Positions 45,314 to 56,165 of a stretch of 64,000 nucleotides of DNA are shown one piece after another. Numbering within the stretch: the first letter of the stretch is position 1; each line of letters starts with the position of its first letter. Location: contig BCHX01000002.1 of assembly GCA_001599755.1 (NCBI GenBank), positions 1,674,001-1,738,000 on the forward strand, in the 5' to 3' direction. The translations under genes and the position numbers were made by a program. The notes beneath the pieces are model-generated. The model had not been told where the DNA came from, made no database searches, and saw only the letters and a list, made by a program, of their open reading frames with translations. The stretch comes from Gliomastix tumulicola. Lineage: Eukaryota; Ascomycota; Sordariomycetes; Hypocreales; Bionectriaceae.

Positions 45314-47489
45314 TAGGTTGATGGTGACTTAGCGGAGTCGAACGTGGCCGAGATGGCGAGACTCTGTGTTCTTCGTTCGTTCCAAAAGTCCAGAGAACCG
45401 AGGTGCGACCAGAAGATGGGAAGACCAAAAGAGTCCAAAAAGAAGCTGGGCTGGTTGGGTGAAGAGCCACTGTTGAAGAATAAAAAACTGTCTAAAGCCT
45501 TGTTTACTCGGATCGAAGTCTCGATGCAGGGAAACGGGGTGGAACAATTTCCGGTCTGTTACTTGTACCGCTCCTTCCCAAGCACATCGCAGAGGAAGAG
45601 AGGCAAGAGCCAGGGAGACGTTGCAGCATCTCTTACCACAATCCCGCTACAAGCAAGGCAGGAGGCAGCAGAGCAACGCTCCTTCTTCTCTCAACCATCG
45701 AACGAGCCACTCGCTTACCTAAGTAAGTATTTACCTATCCAGATACCTTAGATAAAGCAATTATGTAGGGCATGCATGTGGTCTTTCAGGGCGCTCAGCC
45801 TTGCCTGACCGCCTCCCAGTCGGCATCTGCCCTCGATGATCCCATCTCAATCCAACCCTCCGCTTCTTCAGCACTTTTGATCATTTTCGCCTGATAGACT
45901 CTCAAATCTCGGTCAATGAGTTTGTGCAATTTTGTGAAGGCATTGTCCATTTTCAGAAACAAACAGGAGCTTTCCAAGGAGCAAGCCATGGGGCTCGCGG
46001 GACTCGGCTCTCGGGCACATTTGAGCAATCATCCAGGGCTCATTGCTTTTGTCAGCTGTCAATACACAAAAGCCACAGTAAGCAAAACACAGTCATCCGG
46101 CAACCCGATGCGACAGGAGCTCACGACATGAGCGAGTACAGCTCGGTCACATTGGCGGCGACTTAATAAAGGGTTGGAGGCGAGGTTGCTGTCCAGTCAA
46201 GCTGCCAATCACAGCTCAGCAAGGATTTTAAATTGTGTGGACAGCCGGGAAGACCCATCCTTGCCATCTGTTGATTTTCAAGCTCCTCGACGCTGGGCTG
46301 GACCTCCGAAAGCGGACCTGCCATGAACTCTGCATATTGGGCACGGACGCATGCTGCATGCCTTGCCGTTCGGCCCCTACCTCTCCAGTTCGTGCACCTA
46401 AAAGATTCATAGCAGCTGAACTGTTGCAGCTCTTGGATTCACCAGTCAATTCGACCTTCTTCATAAAAGGATCGAGCAAGAATAGCCGAGTCCCTGACAG
46501 AGTCTGTATCTGTCCTCTGGCAGTGGCGTAGGACAGGAATTTGAAATTTTGTCGAGGAGTGGGGGTTGCCTCTTTAGCTGTGTCGGTCAAGTGTGACCCC
46601 CTGTTAGACCCTGGCGTCGAGGGATTGATTGTCGAGGCACCAGCCCGTAGTGCCCGCCGACGGCGACAAACTTGCGCAGTCCGAGTGAAATGGCAAATTT
46701 CTCACAGCTGCCTGGGTCGCGATTGAATTGGAATTATAGAATAGCATAGGTGCCAATCATTCTTCCTCCTGTTGATTTTCTGCGTTGGCAAGCCATAGTG
46801 GACAGACAGCACAGAGCTGGTGAGGGGTGGCCCACCGAGGGGTTCGTTCTTAGAGGGTTGGAGGGGCAATCGAGGTCGCCTCCTGGCCCCTGATTGCCCA
46901 GCCCTCGAGTGCAGAAGATAGCAGGGGAGGATACCTGTAACCTGATGTGGCACTGCATCGACAGCTAATACTCGAGCTAGGCATGATTAGCCACCGGTAG
47001 CCCATTGGTGGCAGTCGGCGGCAGCCAGTCCTCTCGCCATGCCGGCTTGCAATTACGACTGTGAGTGGATGACGGCCAATTGCCTCATTTCTGCCCCTCC
47101 CCCGCCTGAAGCAGAGACCCCTCCCAGACCGTGTTTTTTTTTCTGCACCACTTGTCCTTCACCGCCGCCCACTAATTGAGCTACCAATACTTATCTCCTC
47201 CCTCCCCAACTCCTCCCGACCTTTTTTTCTTCTCCTTCTTTCTTCTTCCAAACCTCGTGCCCATTCCACAAACTTGGGTATTGACTCAATTGAATATCTT
47301 TCGGCTTCCTGTCCTTGTCTCAGCAGGACCGCCCACTCAACATCTTCACTGTAAGAACCCCACGACCCATCGTACGACCCCTCCTAGCTTATTCTGGAAG
47401 AGACTGCACAGACCGAGTCGTGGGCTTCACTGACATCTCCCTGTAGCTTGACTTGATCTAGACATCACAGAGTTGGCCAGGTCGACAAG
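45314..47489. other. Long divergent intergenic region before MET6
   Basis: About 2.2 kb. The half near the disordered-protein gene is mixed; from about 47090 it becomes strongly pyrimidine-rich (MET6 leader). A plausible 5'-UTR intron of MET6 runs 47351-47456 (GTAAGA donor, CTGAC branch point, CTGTAG acceptor). A minus-strand frame of 120 codons at 46228-46590 was judged non-coding. Confidence 0.5.
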
Positions 47490-49926
47490 ATGGTTCAGTC
47501 CGCTATCCTCGGTTTCCCCCGCATGGGTGTGAACCGTGACCTCAAGAAGGCTACTGAGGCTTGTGAGTAGAGCCACGCTGCTGCTTGAAAAAATTTGCTC
47601 GGTCCCCAGATCCAATCTAACACGTTTGCAAATAGACTGGGGTGGCAAGATCTCCCAGGCTGAGCTTCTCGCCGAGGCCAAGCGCCTTCGTCTCGCCCAC
47701 TGGAAGATCCAGAAGGATGCTGGCGTCGACATCATCCCCAGCGGTGACTTCGCCCTCTACGACCATGTCCTGAACCACATCCAGGACTTCGGTGTAAGTT
47801 TCAGCTCCTACAGACAGACGCAAAGCATACCAGAAGCTAATCAAGCCATGCACTAGGCCGTTCCCGAGCGTTACACCAAGGATGGCCTCGACACCGTCGA
47901 CCAGTACTTCGCCATGGGCCGTGGCCACCAGAAGGACGGCATTGACGTCCCCAGTCTGGAGATGGTCAAGTGGTTCGACTCCAACTACCACTACGTCAAG
48001 CCCACCCTCCAGAACGGCCAGACCTTCAAGCTCGCCGAGACCCCCAAGGTCGTCGCCGACTTCAACGAGGCCAAGGAGGCCGGTATCACCNCCCGCCCCG
48101 TCCTCGTCGGCCCCGTGAGCTTCCTCACGCTCGGCAAGGCCGACCGTGACCAGACCGTCGACCCCATCGATCTGCTTGACAACCTCCTGCCCGTCTACGA
48201 GGAGCTCCTCACTAAGCTCAAGGCTGCTGGTGCCGAGACCGTCCAGATTGACGAGCCCGTCCTGGTCTTCGACCTGCCCTCCAAGAGCAAGGCTGCCTTC
48301 CAGCCCACCTACCAGAAGCTTGCTGCCCTTGGTGACAAGATCCCCAACCTTGTCTTCACCACCTACTTCGGTGACATCGTCCACAACCTTGAGGCCCTGC
48401 CCAAGGACATCTACGCCGTCCACGTTGACCTCGTCCGCAACCCCGAGCAGCTCGAGACCGTGATTGGTGCTCTCGGCCCCAAGACCATCCTCTCCACTGG
48501 TGTGGTCGACGGCCGCAACATCTGGAAGACCAACTTCAAGCGTGCCATCGAGACCGTCGAGGCTGCTGTCCAGAAGCTCGGCAAGGACCGTGTTATCGTT
48601 TCCACCTCGAGCTCTCTCCTCCACACCCCCCACACCCTCGCCAGCGAGAAGAAGCTGGACCCCGAGATTGCCGACTGGTTCTCTTTCGCCTCTGAGAAGG
48701 CTGTCGAGATTGCCATCATCGCCAAGGCTGTCACCGAGGGCCCTGCCGCCGTCCGTGAGCAGCTCGAGGCCAACGCCAAGTCCCAGCAGGCTCGTGCCAC
48801 CTCCAGCCGCACCAACGACCCCAAGGTCAAGGACCGCCAGTCCAAGGTCGTTGACGCTGACTACAAGCGCAAGTCTGAGTTCCCTACTCGTATCAGCCAG
48901 CAGCAGGAGAAGCTCAAGCTTCCCCTCTTCCCCACCACCACCATCGGATCCTTCCCCCAGACCAAGGAGATCCGTGTCCAGCGCAACAAGTTCACCAAGG
49001 GTGAAATCACCGAGGAGGAGTACGACAAGTTCATCCAGAAGGAGATTGACGACAACGTCAAGATCCAGGAGGAGCTCGACCTCGATGTCTTCGTCCACGG
49101 TGAGCCCGAGCGTAACGACATGGTCCAGTACTTCGGCGAGCGCCTCGACGGCTATGCCTTCACCACCCACGCCTGGGTCCAGAGCTACGGCTCCCGCTGC
49201 GTGCGTCCTCCCATCATTGTCGGTGACATCTCTCGTCCCGCTCCCATGACCGTCAAGGAGTCCAAGTACGCCGTCTCGGTCTCCTCCAAGCCCATGAAGG
49301 GTATGCTCACTGGCCCCGTCACCTGCCTGCGGTGGTCTTTCCCCCGTGACGACGTTCACCAGTCCGTCCAGGCTGAGCAGCTCGCTCTTGCCCTCCGCGA
49401 CGAGGTCGTTGACCTCGAGAAGGCCGGCGTCGACGTCATCCAGGTCGATGAGCCTGCCCTCCGTGAGGGTCTTCCCCTCCGTTCCGGCAAGGAGCGCACT
49501 GCCTACCTCGACTGGGCCGTCAAGGCTTTCCGTCTCAGCACTGCTGGTGTCGAGGACTCTACCCAGATCCACTCGCACTTCTGCTACTCCGAGTTCCAGG
49601 ACTTCTTCCACGCCATTGCCGCCCTCGATGCCGACGTCCTGTCCATCGAGAACAGCAAGTCCGATGCCAAGCTCCTCAAGGTCTTCGTCGACGAGGCCTA
49701 CCCCCGCCACATCGGCCCTGGTGTCTACGACATCCACTCCCCTCGTGTCCCCAGCGAGCAGGAGGTCAAGGACCGCATCGAGGAGGAGCTTGCTCACCTC
49801 AAGCCTGAGCAGCTCTGGATCGACCCTGACTGCGGTCTCAAGACCCGCCAGTGGAAGGAGACCAAGGAGGCCCTCACCAACATGGTTAACGCCGCCAAGT
49901 TCTACCGTGCCAAGTACGTCAAGTAA
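47490..49926 (+). CDS. MET6: Cobalamin-independent methionine synthase (5-methyltetrahydropteroyltriglutamate-homocysteine methyltransferase)
   Basis: Three exons, 47490-47562, 47636-47793 and 47857-49926, give 766 residues, the usual length. The enzyme transfers the methyl group of methyltetrahydrofolate to homocysteine, the last step of methionine synthesis, in the cytosol. Both TIM-barrel halves are present: the N-terminal half from SAILGFPRMGVNRDLKKATE, and the catalytic half with LPLFPTTTIGSFPQTKEIR. The zinc ligands are visible at IHSHFCYSEF (His651, Cys653) and DPDCGLKTR (Cys736). RPVLVGPVSFLTLGK and KGMLTGPVTCLRW are further family signatures. One base, N at 48091 (first base of codon 156), leaves that residue undefined; family members have Thr there. 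Codon use is strongly C-ending, as in highly expressed fungal genes. A 5'-UTR intron is likely (47351-47456). Confidence 0.98.
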
Positions 49927-50873
49927 GTGTGCACACACCGCACTGGGTAGCGGCGCGGGGATGATACGTGGGTATATGTGACAACTAGTGTGCTATTTGA
50001 CGGAAGCTGGCAAAAGCCGGCTACGATTTCAACATCGGCGTTTTGGGCCAGGAAGGGGATTGACATTTTCGCGCTGCATCCAACAAAAAGTTTAGCCTGC
50101 GGGTATGGCACTGCATCGACATTGAGCCGGTTGGGCTCGAATTCAACATAGATGAATAATGACAACACCATCAGGATTGGATCATGATGATCCCCTAGGT
50201 TTAGGTAGTTAATGAAAACAGAATGACAACATGTTGCTGTGCTGCTCCCATGTGACATGTCTGTCGGGGGCAGGTGAGGGAGAGGTGAGCGATGTTGAAG
50301 GCATTTAATGCTGTTCAGAACCTCGCCTGTTGGCCCTGGGCCTCCGTGGCCCAGTGGCAAGAGCTCGGCGTCATCACATCTACGGGCCCCTTGGGTTCTT
50401 CCCAGAGGGCTCCTAGAGTGAGAGTCGCCAGTTCGAATCCCTGCAGGGAAACCCGGTTTAGTGCAAGTTTATGTGGTAGTCTGTCGTACTTTCGAGGGAC
50501 AGGCGAACATGCTTGCAGGCCACTATTCTGGGTCTTGGTGAGGATAAAAATCACGGAATAGTGGTTTTTCGTAGCCCCCGGAGAGAGCGGGAGGTGAGCT
50601 TTTTTGCTATTTTTGATATATCTTTTGCTCTTTAAATGATGCTATAGTGTAATTTTTAATCATGATATTGGTGAGGCTGTGGATGTGAGGAGGTGAGGGT
50701 AAAGTGAGACGAGGCTGAGAGGGGGGGGAAGGGAAGGAAGGGGGGGGGGATCACGTGTTTTCGCGTCTGTTCAATTAAACCCCAAGACCAAGCGCGTCCC
50801 ACCACCATCCCAATCATTACATGCAAAGCTGTGGCTCTCATCTCACACACCTCACAATCAATCCTGAATTTCA
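49927..50873. other. Intergenic region between MET6 and the AT-hook gene, with an RNA-like element
   Basis: This holds MET6 3'-UTR, the structured element listed separately (50340-50569), then an AT-rich stretch (50600-50660) and two G runs (50720-50750) ahead of the AT-hook gene. No protein-coding frame is credible. Confidence 0.5.
50340..50569 (+). ncRNA. Candidate Pol III-type structured transcript or tRNA-derived element (unidentified)
   Basis: The stretch has an A-box-like TGGCCCAGTGGC (50347-50358) and a perfect B-box-like GTTCGAATCC (50431-50440), 84 nt apart. Between them is a 12-bp hairpin with one mismatch (50384-50395 with 50401-50412). A 10-bp palindrome CCCTGCAGGG follows the B box. 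A further hairpin, CCACTATTC (50520-50528) with GAATAGTGG (50556-50564), is followed directly by TTTTT, a Pol III stop signal. It cannot be folded as a normal tRNA: no acceptor stem pairs and the T stem is broken. It could be a tRNA-derived SINE fragment, a tRNA pseudogene or a novel small RNA gene. Expression is unknown. Confidence 0.35.
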
Positions 50874-52424
50874 ATGGCGCCTTTTGAAATTCCAGACTCC
50901 GATGAGGAGGAACCAGCTTTCCACCCATTGGCGGCAGCGGAGGAAGAGGAGGCCCGGGGCGAGGATGTAGGTGGTGGTGGTGAGAGACCGGACGCGGTAC
51001 GATCCGGTTCCACGGACCCCGCGTTCTTCCAGGGTGTCTACGATGAGCACCAGGAGGCGGTACGTCAGGTGTCGCGGGCGACGAAGCCGCAGACCGAGCC
51101 GGTGGCAGATGATCCCTACGACATTCCCAGCAGTCCTGAAGTGAGCGCGAGGAAGAGGAAGGCCAAGCCGAGGAGCTCGAACACCGATGAAGGACCGGAT
51201 CAGGCTTCGTCTCAGCGGAAGCGGAAGAGGAGCAGGCGAGAGGAGGAAGATGCCGACCAGGTCAGCCTCGTCAAGGTGCCAACACAGGACGACCCGTCTT
51301 GGCATGATCACCCTGCATCTCTCGACGACGGTATGCCCTCGACACTTGATCCGCTGCAAGCGCTGCCTCAGCTCCAACCCGTCGCGCCCGTCGCGGTTAT
51401 GGACTCGTCCGGCTTCGTGCCGACGCAAGACCAAGGCCCACTTGCTACTGGACGGGGAGGCCTGATCAAATCCAGCGGGTCGGCGACCAACTGCAACACA
51501 CCGCGGTCTCTGCCTCCTTCCATGCCGCTAGATGCCGCCACGCAGGAGGACACGGCTCCAAAGGGCGCGGATCCGGTGTGGATCGACTCATCTCCCGACA
51601 TGTTGACAACTTCCATAACGCCTCGACCGTCGAGACGGGGGAGGAATGCGGCGTCGAGGGTCAATCAGATGACGCCCGTGGTCGAAGATGGTCAGCCCGA
51701 CGAGCCGGAAGCACCCATCGCTCCGCCCGAGCCCGAGTCGCCCGGCTACATTAGTAATGACGAGCCGGTGGCGAAGAAACCTGCCAAGGCAAAGAAACAA
51801 AGGGGTCGCCCGAGGAAGAACGCGGTGCCAGAGCCTGTACCAGAGCCGGCACCCGAGGTCAACGATGAAGCAGATACTATAAATGAAGCAGCAAACGTTG
51901 CCCCAGAGGAGCCATCCGAGGAGATCGCACCAGAAGAGTCCCCGGAGGACGCCCCAGCGCAACCAGCAGAAAGCACCCAGGCTACAAGCAAGAAACCGGG
52001 AAAGAAGCCAAAGAAGAAACGAGGACGACCAAAGAAGTCAGACAAGGCAGTGCCAATTACCGACCCAAAGCCCTTGGAAGAAGCACCGCCCAATCATGGC
52101 GCTGGTCAAGAAGATGAGCAAGACATGCAAGACCACAAAGAGCCCGAGCCAAAGCGGGCCAAGACTCCCAAGAACAAGGGCAGAGACAACGACTCTGACG
52201 CATTCGATCCCGAAGACGACACCCCGGCTCAGAAGGGCAAAAAGGAGGAAGAGGAAGAAACTAAGGCAGCGATCAAGACGACACCGGTCATTGAGCCGAA
52301 GAAAGCACTTAAGGCCAACGGAACTGGTCCTGCCTTGACGCCGGGGAACAAACCGATATACCGCGTTGGACTGAGCAGGAGGTCGAGGATCGCACCGCTG
52401 CTGAAGATAGTGCGGAAGGACTAG
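50874..52424 (+). CDS. AT-hook DNA-binding protein with conserved-looking C-terminal motif
   Basis: A single exon of 516 residues, almost entirely disordered and charged. It begins MAPFEIPDSDEEE. Two AT-hooks are clear: KKQRGRPRKN (core at 310-315) and KKKRGRPKKS (core at 383-388), which bind the minor groove of AT-rich DNA. Basic clusters (RKRKAKPR, QRKRKRSRR) are probable nuclear localisation signals. The region between the hooks is a P/E-rich repeat (PEPVPEPAPE, EEPSEEIAPEESPED). The last ~22 residues, KPIYRVGLSRRSRIAPLLK, differ in character from the rest and look like a short folding-on-binding motif. I do not recognise the protein as a named orthologue. A nuclear role in chromatin or DNA repair is inference. 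Confidence 0.8.
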   Translation: MAPFEIPDSDEEEPAFHPLAAAEEEEARGEDVGGGGERPDAVRSGSTDPAFFQGVYDEHQEAVRQVSRATKPQTEPVADDPYDIPSSPEVSARKRKAKPRSSNTDEGPDQASSQRKRKRSRREEEDADQVSLVKVPTQDDPSWHDHPASLDDGMPSTLDPLQALPQLQPVAPVAVMDSSGFVPTQDQGPLATGRGGLIKSSGSATNCNTPRSLPPSMPLDAATQEDTAPKGADPVWIDSSPDMLTTSITPRPSRRGRNAASRVNQMTPVVEDGQPDEPEAPIAPPEPESPGYISNDEPVAKKPAKAKKQRGRPRKNAVPEPVPEPAPEVNDEADTINEAANVAPEEPSEEIAPEESPEDAPAQPAESTQATSKKPGKKPKKKRGRPKKSDKAVPITDPKPLEEAPPNHGAGQEDEQDMQDHKEPEPKRAKTPKNKGRDNDSDAFDPEDDTPAQKGKKEEEEETKAAIKTTPVIEPKKALKANGTGPALTPGNKPIYRVGLSRRSRIAPLLKIVRKD

Positions 52425-53071
52425 ACCAGAAAGGCGCGGCGTGTATTCAAGAATGTGTATGACAGTCATGTCCCAGCACTGTTACACGAAGGGCTATGGG
52501 GGGGGTTAGCTGATGACATGATGAGACGGTACGATCGAAGTTTGCCCTATATTAGCTCACCTTCTGTGGCCATGTATACTGGCAAAGCAGCGAACAAGCT
52601 ACCATGATAATGACCTTTCAACAATTAAAATCACACTATCTTCCAGGCCGTGACATCAAATGCGATGTTAATTGAATATTTCTAATCCGTACCGTACAGT
52701 GGTATGTGGTCTTTCCTCTGCGTCTTCCGCAAGACCAGCGTATTCAGTGATGTCCCTCGGTACCCCTAGAACCACCTAGTATCCGTATATCCCCGACATT
52801 TGCGGGCGATCAGATTGTACCGAGATAAAAAAGGGAAAAAGAAGAAACAGAATATGAGGTAAGCCATAAAACGCCAACATGTTATGCACGCTCGCCATCT
52901 TGCGGCGCTGACCGCATCGCAGGTATCAAGATGTATGATATCAGTTAAGAAAAATGGAAAAAAGCACCCGTCTTCTGCCAAAGCGAGCCTTGCTCGTGTC
53001 AGAAGAATGGAGAGAGTCATGAAGAGCCAAGAGGGCTCGGAAATCAGAAGACACGTATGACAATGCATACA
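52425..53071. other. Convergent intergenic region, no gene seen
   Basis: 3' flanks of the AT-hook and carrier genes, AT-rich from 52600 to 52700. Nothing was recognised. Confidence 0.6.
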
Positions 53072-54401
53072 TCAGATCCTGCCTTCCTCGTCCATCGCCT
53101 TGATGTGCTTCTTGATAAATTCAAAGGACGAGAAGAAGATGGCGTTGACGACGCAAGATCGGCCCATGGAGACTCCAAGGCCTCGGTACATGTGCTTCTT
53201 AAAGAACTCGAGCTTGGGCTTCGGGACTGGCTCGCCCTTCGCCTGGAGAAGGGCGTTTCGCTGGTATATGCTCTTGGCGGAATCGATGGGATCTGCAATA
53301 TGTGAGTAACTAGTTGGGCTACCAAGGGCTTCAAGGAGCCAGAACAGAGGCACTCACATATCATGGCCCATGATACCAATCCACACAGGCCTCCTGCAGC
53401 CACAACCGCCAGCTTGTTGCTACTGTCGCCGGCGAATGTGGTGCCGAGCTGTTTTCCGCTTTCGTATACCATGAAGTAGATACCAGTTCCGAGGGTGTCT
53501 CGTACTGTGCGACCTGGTCAGCCCAATTCTTATGAAGGATCAATATCCGCAATGCCGTGGGGGGCTGCTTACAGAGGTGCAGGCGTAAGCCTGTATATAA
53601 GCCCCAGACACCGCGATTCTTAATGATGTTGCCCATGGTCCTCAATGTCCCCTTGTTCTGGTAGCTGGCCGCCATCGCTCGACTCCGTGCGCAGCTTCCC
53701 GCCCGCTCGGCCATCAACACGGAGACCTGAGCGCTCAGTTTCGTGAGTTCAAAGGGACACGCGAGAAAGGTGATGGCTGATCCTGCCGTGGCGCCTGCAG
53801 CACCGAAGCAGGCCACCGAGTAGAGGTTGGGATATGTTCCTTGTTTATTTACATGACGGATGATGTCGAAACCGAAATTTTGTTTGACCCAGTTGGCGTA
53901 GCTGTGCTTGGCGCGCTGGTATATCGAGAATGATACAGTTCGGACGAGGGTGATGCTCACCATCGGGGCCGTTACGCCTAGATTCGAGAGCAAAGATGTC
54001 AGCACTCGCAGGATCAGAGCCGGATGCTTCCACATGTCCACGGAATACGCACCTCGAAAGAAACCCCCCAGCTTCTCCGTCCGATACGTGTGCTTAACAC
54101 AGTCCAGAAACCCCTTGTACTGATACGTCTGCATCCGGGTCTTGACGCTGTCGAGGGGGAACGCCACGAGCGTCGAGAAGACGCTCGACGAGCTGGCACC
54201 GATCTCGACACGGTAGCGCTTGATCAGGGCCGACGAGTTGCCCGAGAACATGTGGTTTGCGTGTGTGGGAGGGTGCTGCTGCTGCTGCTGCTGCCGGCGG
54301 CGATCCTGGTCCCCGCCGGGGTCAGGGAGAGGCATGACTGCTGGCTGGACGAGGGCTTGGGGAACATCGTGGTGACCAACAGCCTTGACCTCAATGGTCA
54401 T
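53072..54401 (-). CDS. Mitochondrial carrier family (SLC25) protein
   Basis: Four exons, 54401-54053, 53977-53573, 53504-53358 and 53292-53072, give 373 residues. Three carrier repeats are present, each with a P-x-[DE]-x-x-[KR] signature: FPLDSVKTRMQ, CPFELTKLSAQ (degenerate, E for D) and YPIDSAKSIYQ. The N-terminal ~60 residues are an unusual extension with a Q run (RRRQQQQQQHPP), encoded by a CTG/CAG-type trinucleotide repeat (54274-54293 on the plus strand). Matching GxxxG helices follow each signature (GFFRGVTAPMV, GLYTGLRLHL, MYRGLGVSMGRS). It sits in the inner mitochondrial membrane and exchanges a small metabolite; the substrate is not evident. It looks closest to uncharacterised fungal carriers rather than to the ADP/ATP or phosphate carriers. 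All splice phases agree. Confidence 0.9.
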
Positions 54402-56165
54402 AATTTGTGAGACAAGGGGCCCAATTCGCAGATGGGTACCTCGTCGTCTTGCAATTGCTAGTTGTGGTCAATAATTCGGGGTTGTGGAAGGCTCGGAGGA
54501 GGATATTCGAGTACGCCAGCGAGAGAGAGAGAATGGCAGCAAGGAGACTGGACTGGAGGGAGGGGGGAAGGGCGGCCGAGGATTTTGTGTTCCAAAAGCA
54601 GCAAAGCACCTCAGACTGAGGCCTCAGCAGAGACCAAAGTCTAAGGCGCGGTTGCAACACGGCCCGTCGCCGGTGTTCCAAGGGCCATCAAGAGCCTACC
54701 AGGCTGCCAGATCGAAGGGTGCTTAGTGTGTCCGATTGTCGTTGCTCTCTATGCAGGGTTGGGGGAGGGAGATTCTGTTCGGGACAGAACGGCGCCACGA
54801 GCGGTATAGTGGTGACTCGAGATATGTAGCCGGAGCGGGATCGGTGTCGAGGGATGAGCTCAGAAAGCAGCGGCAGGTAGATATCAATGCCGGCACAGCA
54901 CTCGTCGTGCTCGGTGCGAAGCGCGTGGGATCAGGTGACAATGTCGAGCGGCGAGCTGGAGGCGTTTGGTGGGAGCAGCTGCATGGATGTCATGAAGATG
55001 CCAGGAGGGGTCTAGGGTCTACGGATATTCTGCAGGTCAGCCAGGCAAGGTACCCGACTGCTTTGGTGTCTTAGTCACAATCACCCCCCGGATAAGGGAA
55101 AGGGCGGGCACTTCAGTGATGCCGGAGCGCTGTAACGGCCAGCCCGTCCCGGTGGGGTCAGAAAAAGCGAAGCACCTGACCACAGCCCCAGGTTTATAGC
55201 TCTGAATATCCCTCCCCGGCCACGATGACCAATGCCTTTAAAATCAATCAGACGAACCCTACGCAGGCATAAGATGACGTCGTTGAGCTCAGCTGGGGCT
55301 GAGTTAGGGATTTGACCCTAGGAAGCGAGTCATCTGGTATAGAGTTTGGTGTTGATTCAGTGAAGCTTCACGCAGGGCGAACAGAACCCTGGTCGCCTTT
55401 TTCTGACATCCCGGCACTCTCCCCCCATGAACTTGCGGGGTAGCTCACAGTATCAACAACCAACATGAACACCAGCAAGGCCTCCTGCTACCTGATGCAA
55501 GCCACGGCCTTGCACAACATTGAGGTGCCCACCCATCGAAATGACGAGATGCATGTTGCGCATTATCGGTCGGCAACTCTGCGCCACGTCCATATGCTCA
55601 ATGACGGCACAACCATCCCCATTCAAGAAATGCGCGCCAGCCGACCTTCAGATTCCCTCTATAAATCAGATCCCCGCGCCTACCAACGTCGTCGATCTCA
55701 TGCAGGCGTTTCCTCACCAAATAGATTAGATGCCCAAATGCTACCTAGGTGTATGTATATCAAGATATGTCTGCCCGTGGACGTTGTGGGACGCAAAGTA
55801 CTATATTTTCGGACAAGTCGGCAGGCTAATCGCCTTGCTTGTCGATGCTTGGCTAAATAGAAGAGATATCATTCTTGCGTTGGAAGATGTGCGCCGGCGC
55901 CATGAGGGTGATCGCTTGTCGATTACACTACATATCAGCTTCTCCGAGTGCAGAATCATCCGGGTAAACGGGGTCTGGCACGCCAAAGACACGGGTGCTG
56001 CCCAGGACGCAAAGCGCTCATGACAACGTTGAATGATGGTCATTGCGTTCCCCGAATAAACCGCCTGGCGCGTGGCTCCGTCAAGATGTCACGTCCAGTC
56101 GTGCTCGGACCTGCTGTATATGGAGCGTCCCATATTGTGGGAGTCTGGCCCCCGCAAATCGGCGT
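54402..56165. other. Intergenic region between the carrier and TMA46, no gene supported
   Basis: About 1.76 kb with the carrier promoter and the 3' flank of TMA46. A 131-codon plus-strand frame (55465-55860) and overlapping frames have no coding character. Nothing else was seen. Confidence 0.5.

Noticed and set aside
46228..46590. 120-codon minus-strand frame between the disordered-protein gene and MET6
   Set aside because: There is no recognisable domain, intron or conserved motif, and its composition is like the surrounding intergenic DNA.
47617..49938. 773-codon open frame on the strand opposite MET6
   Set aside because: It is antisense to MET6. The strong C-ending codon bias of MET6 removes stops from the complementary frame, and the translation is repetitive L/V/G/D-rich with no family character.
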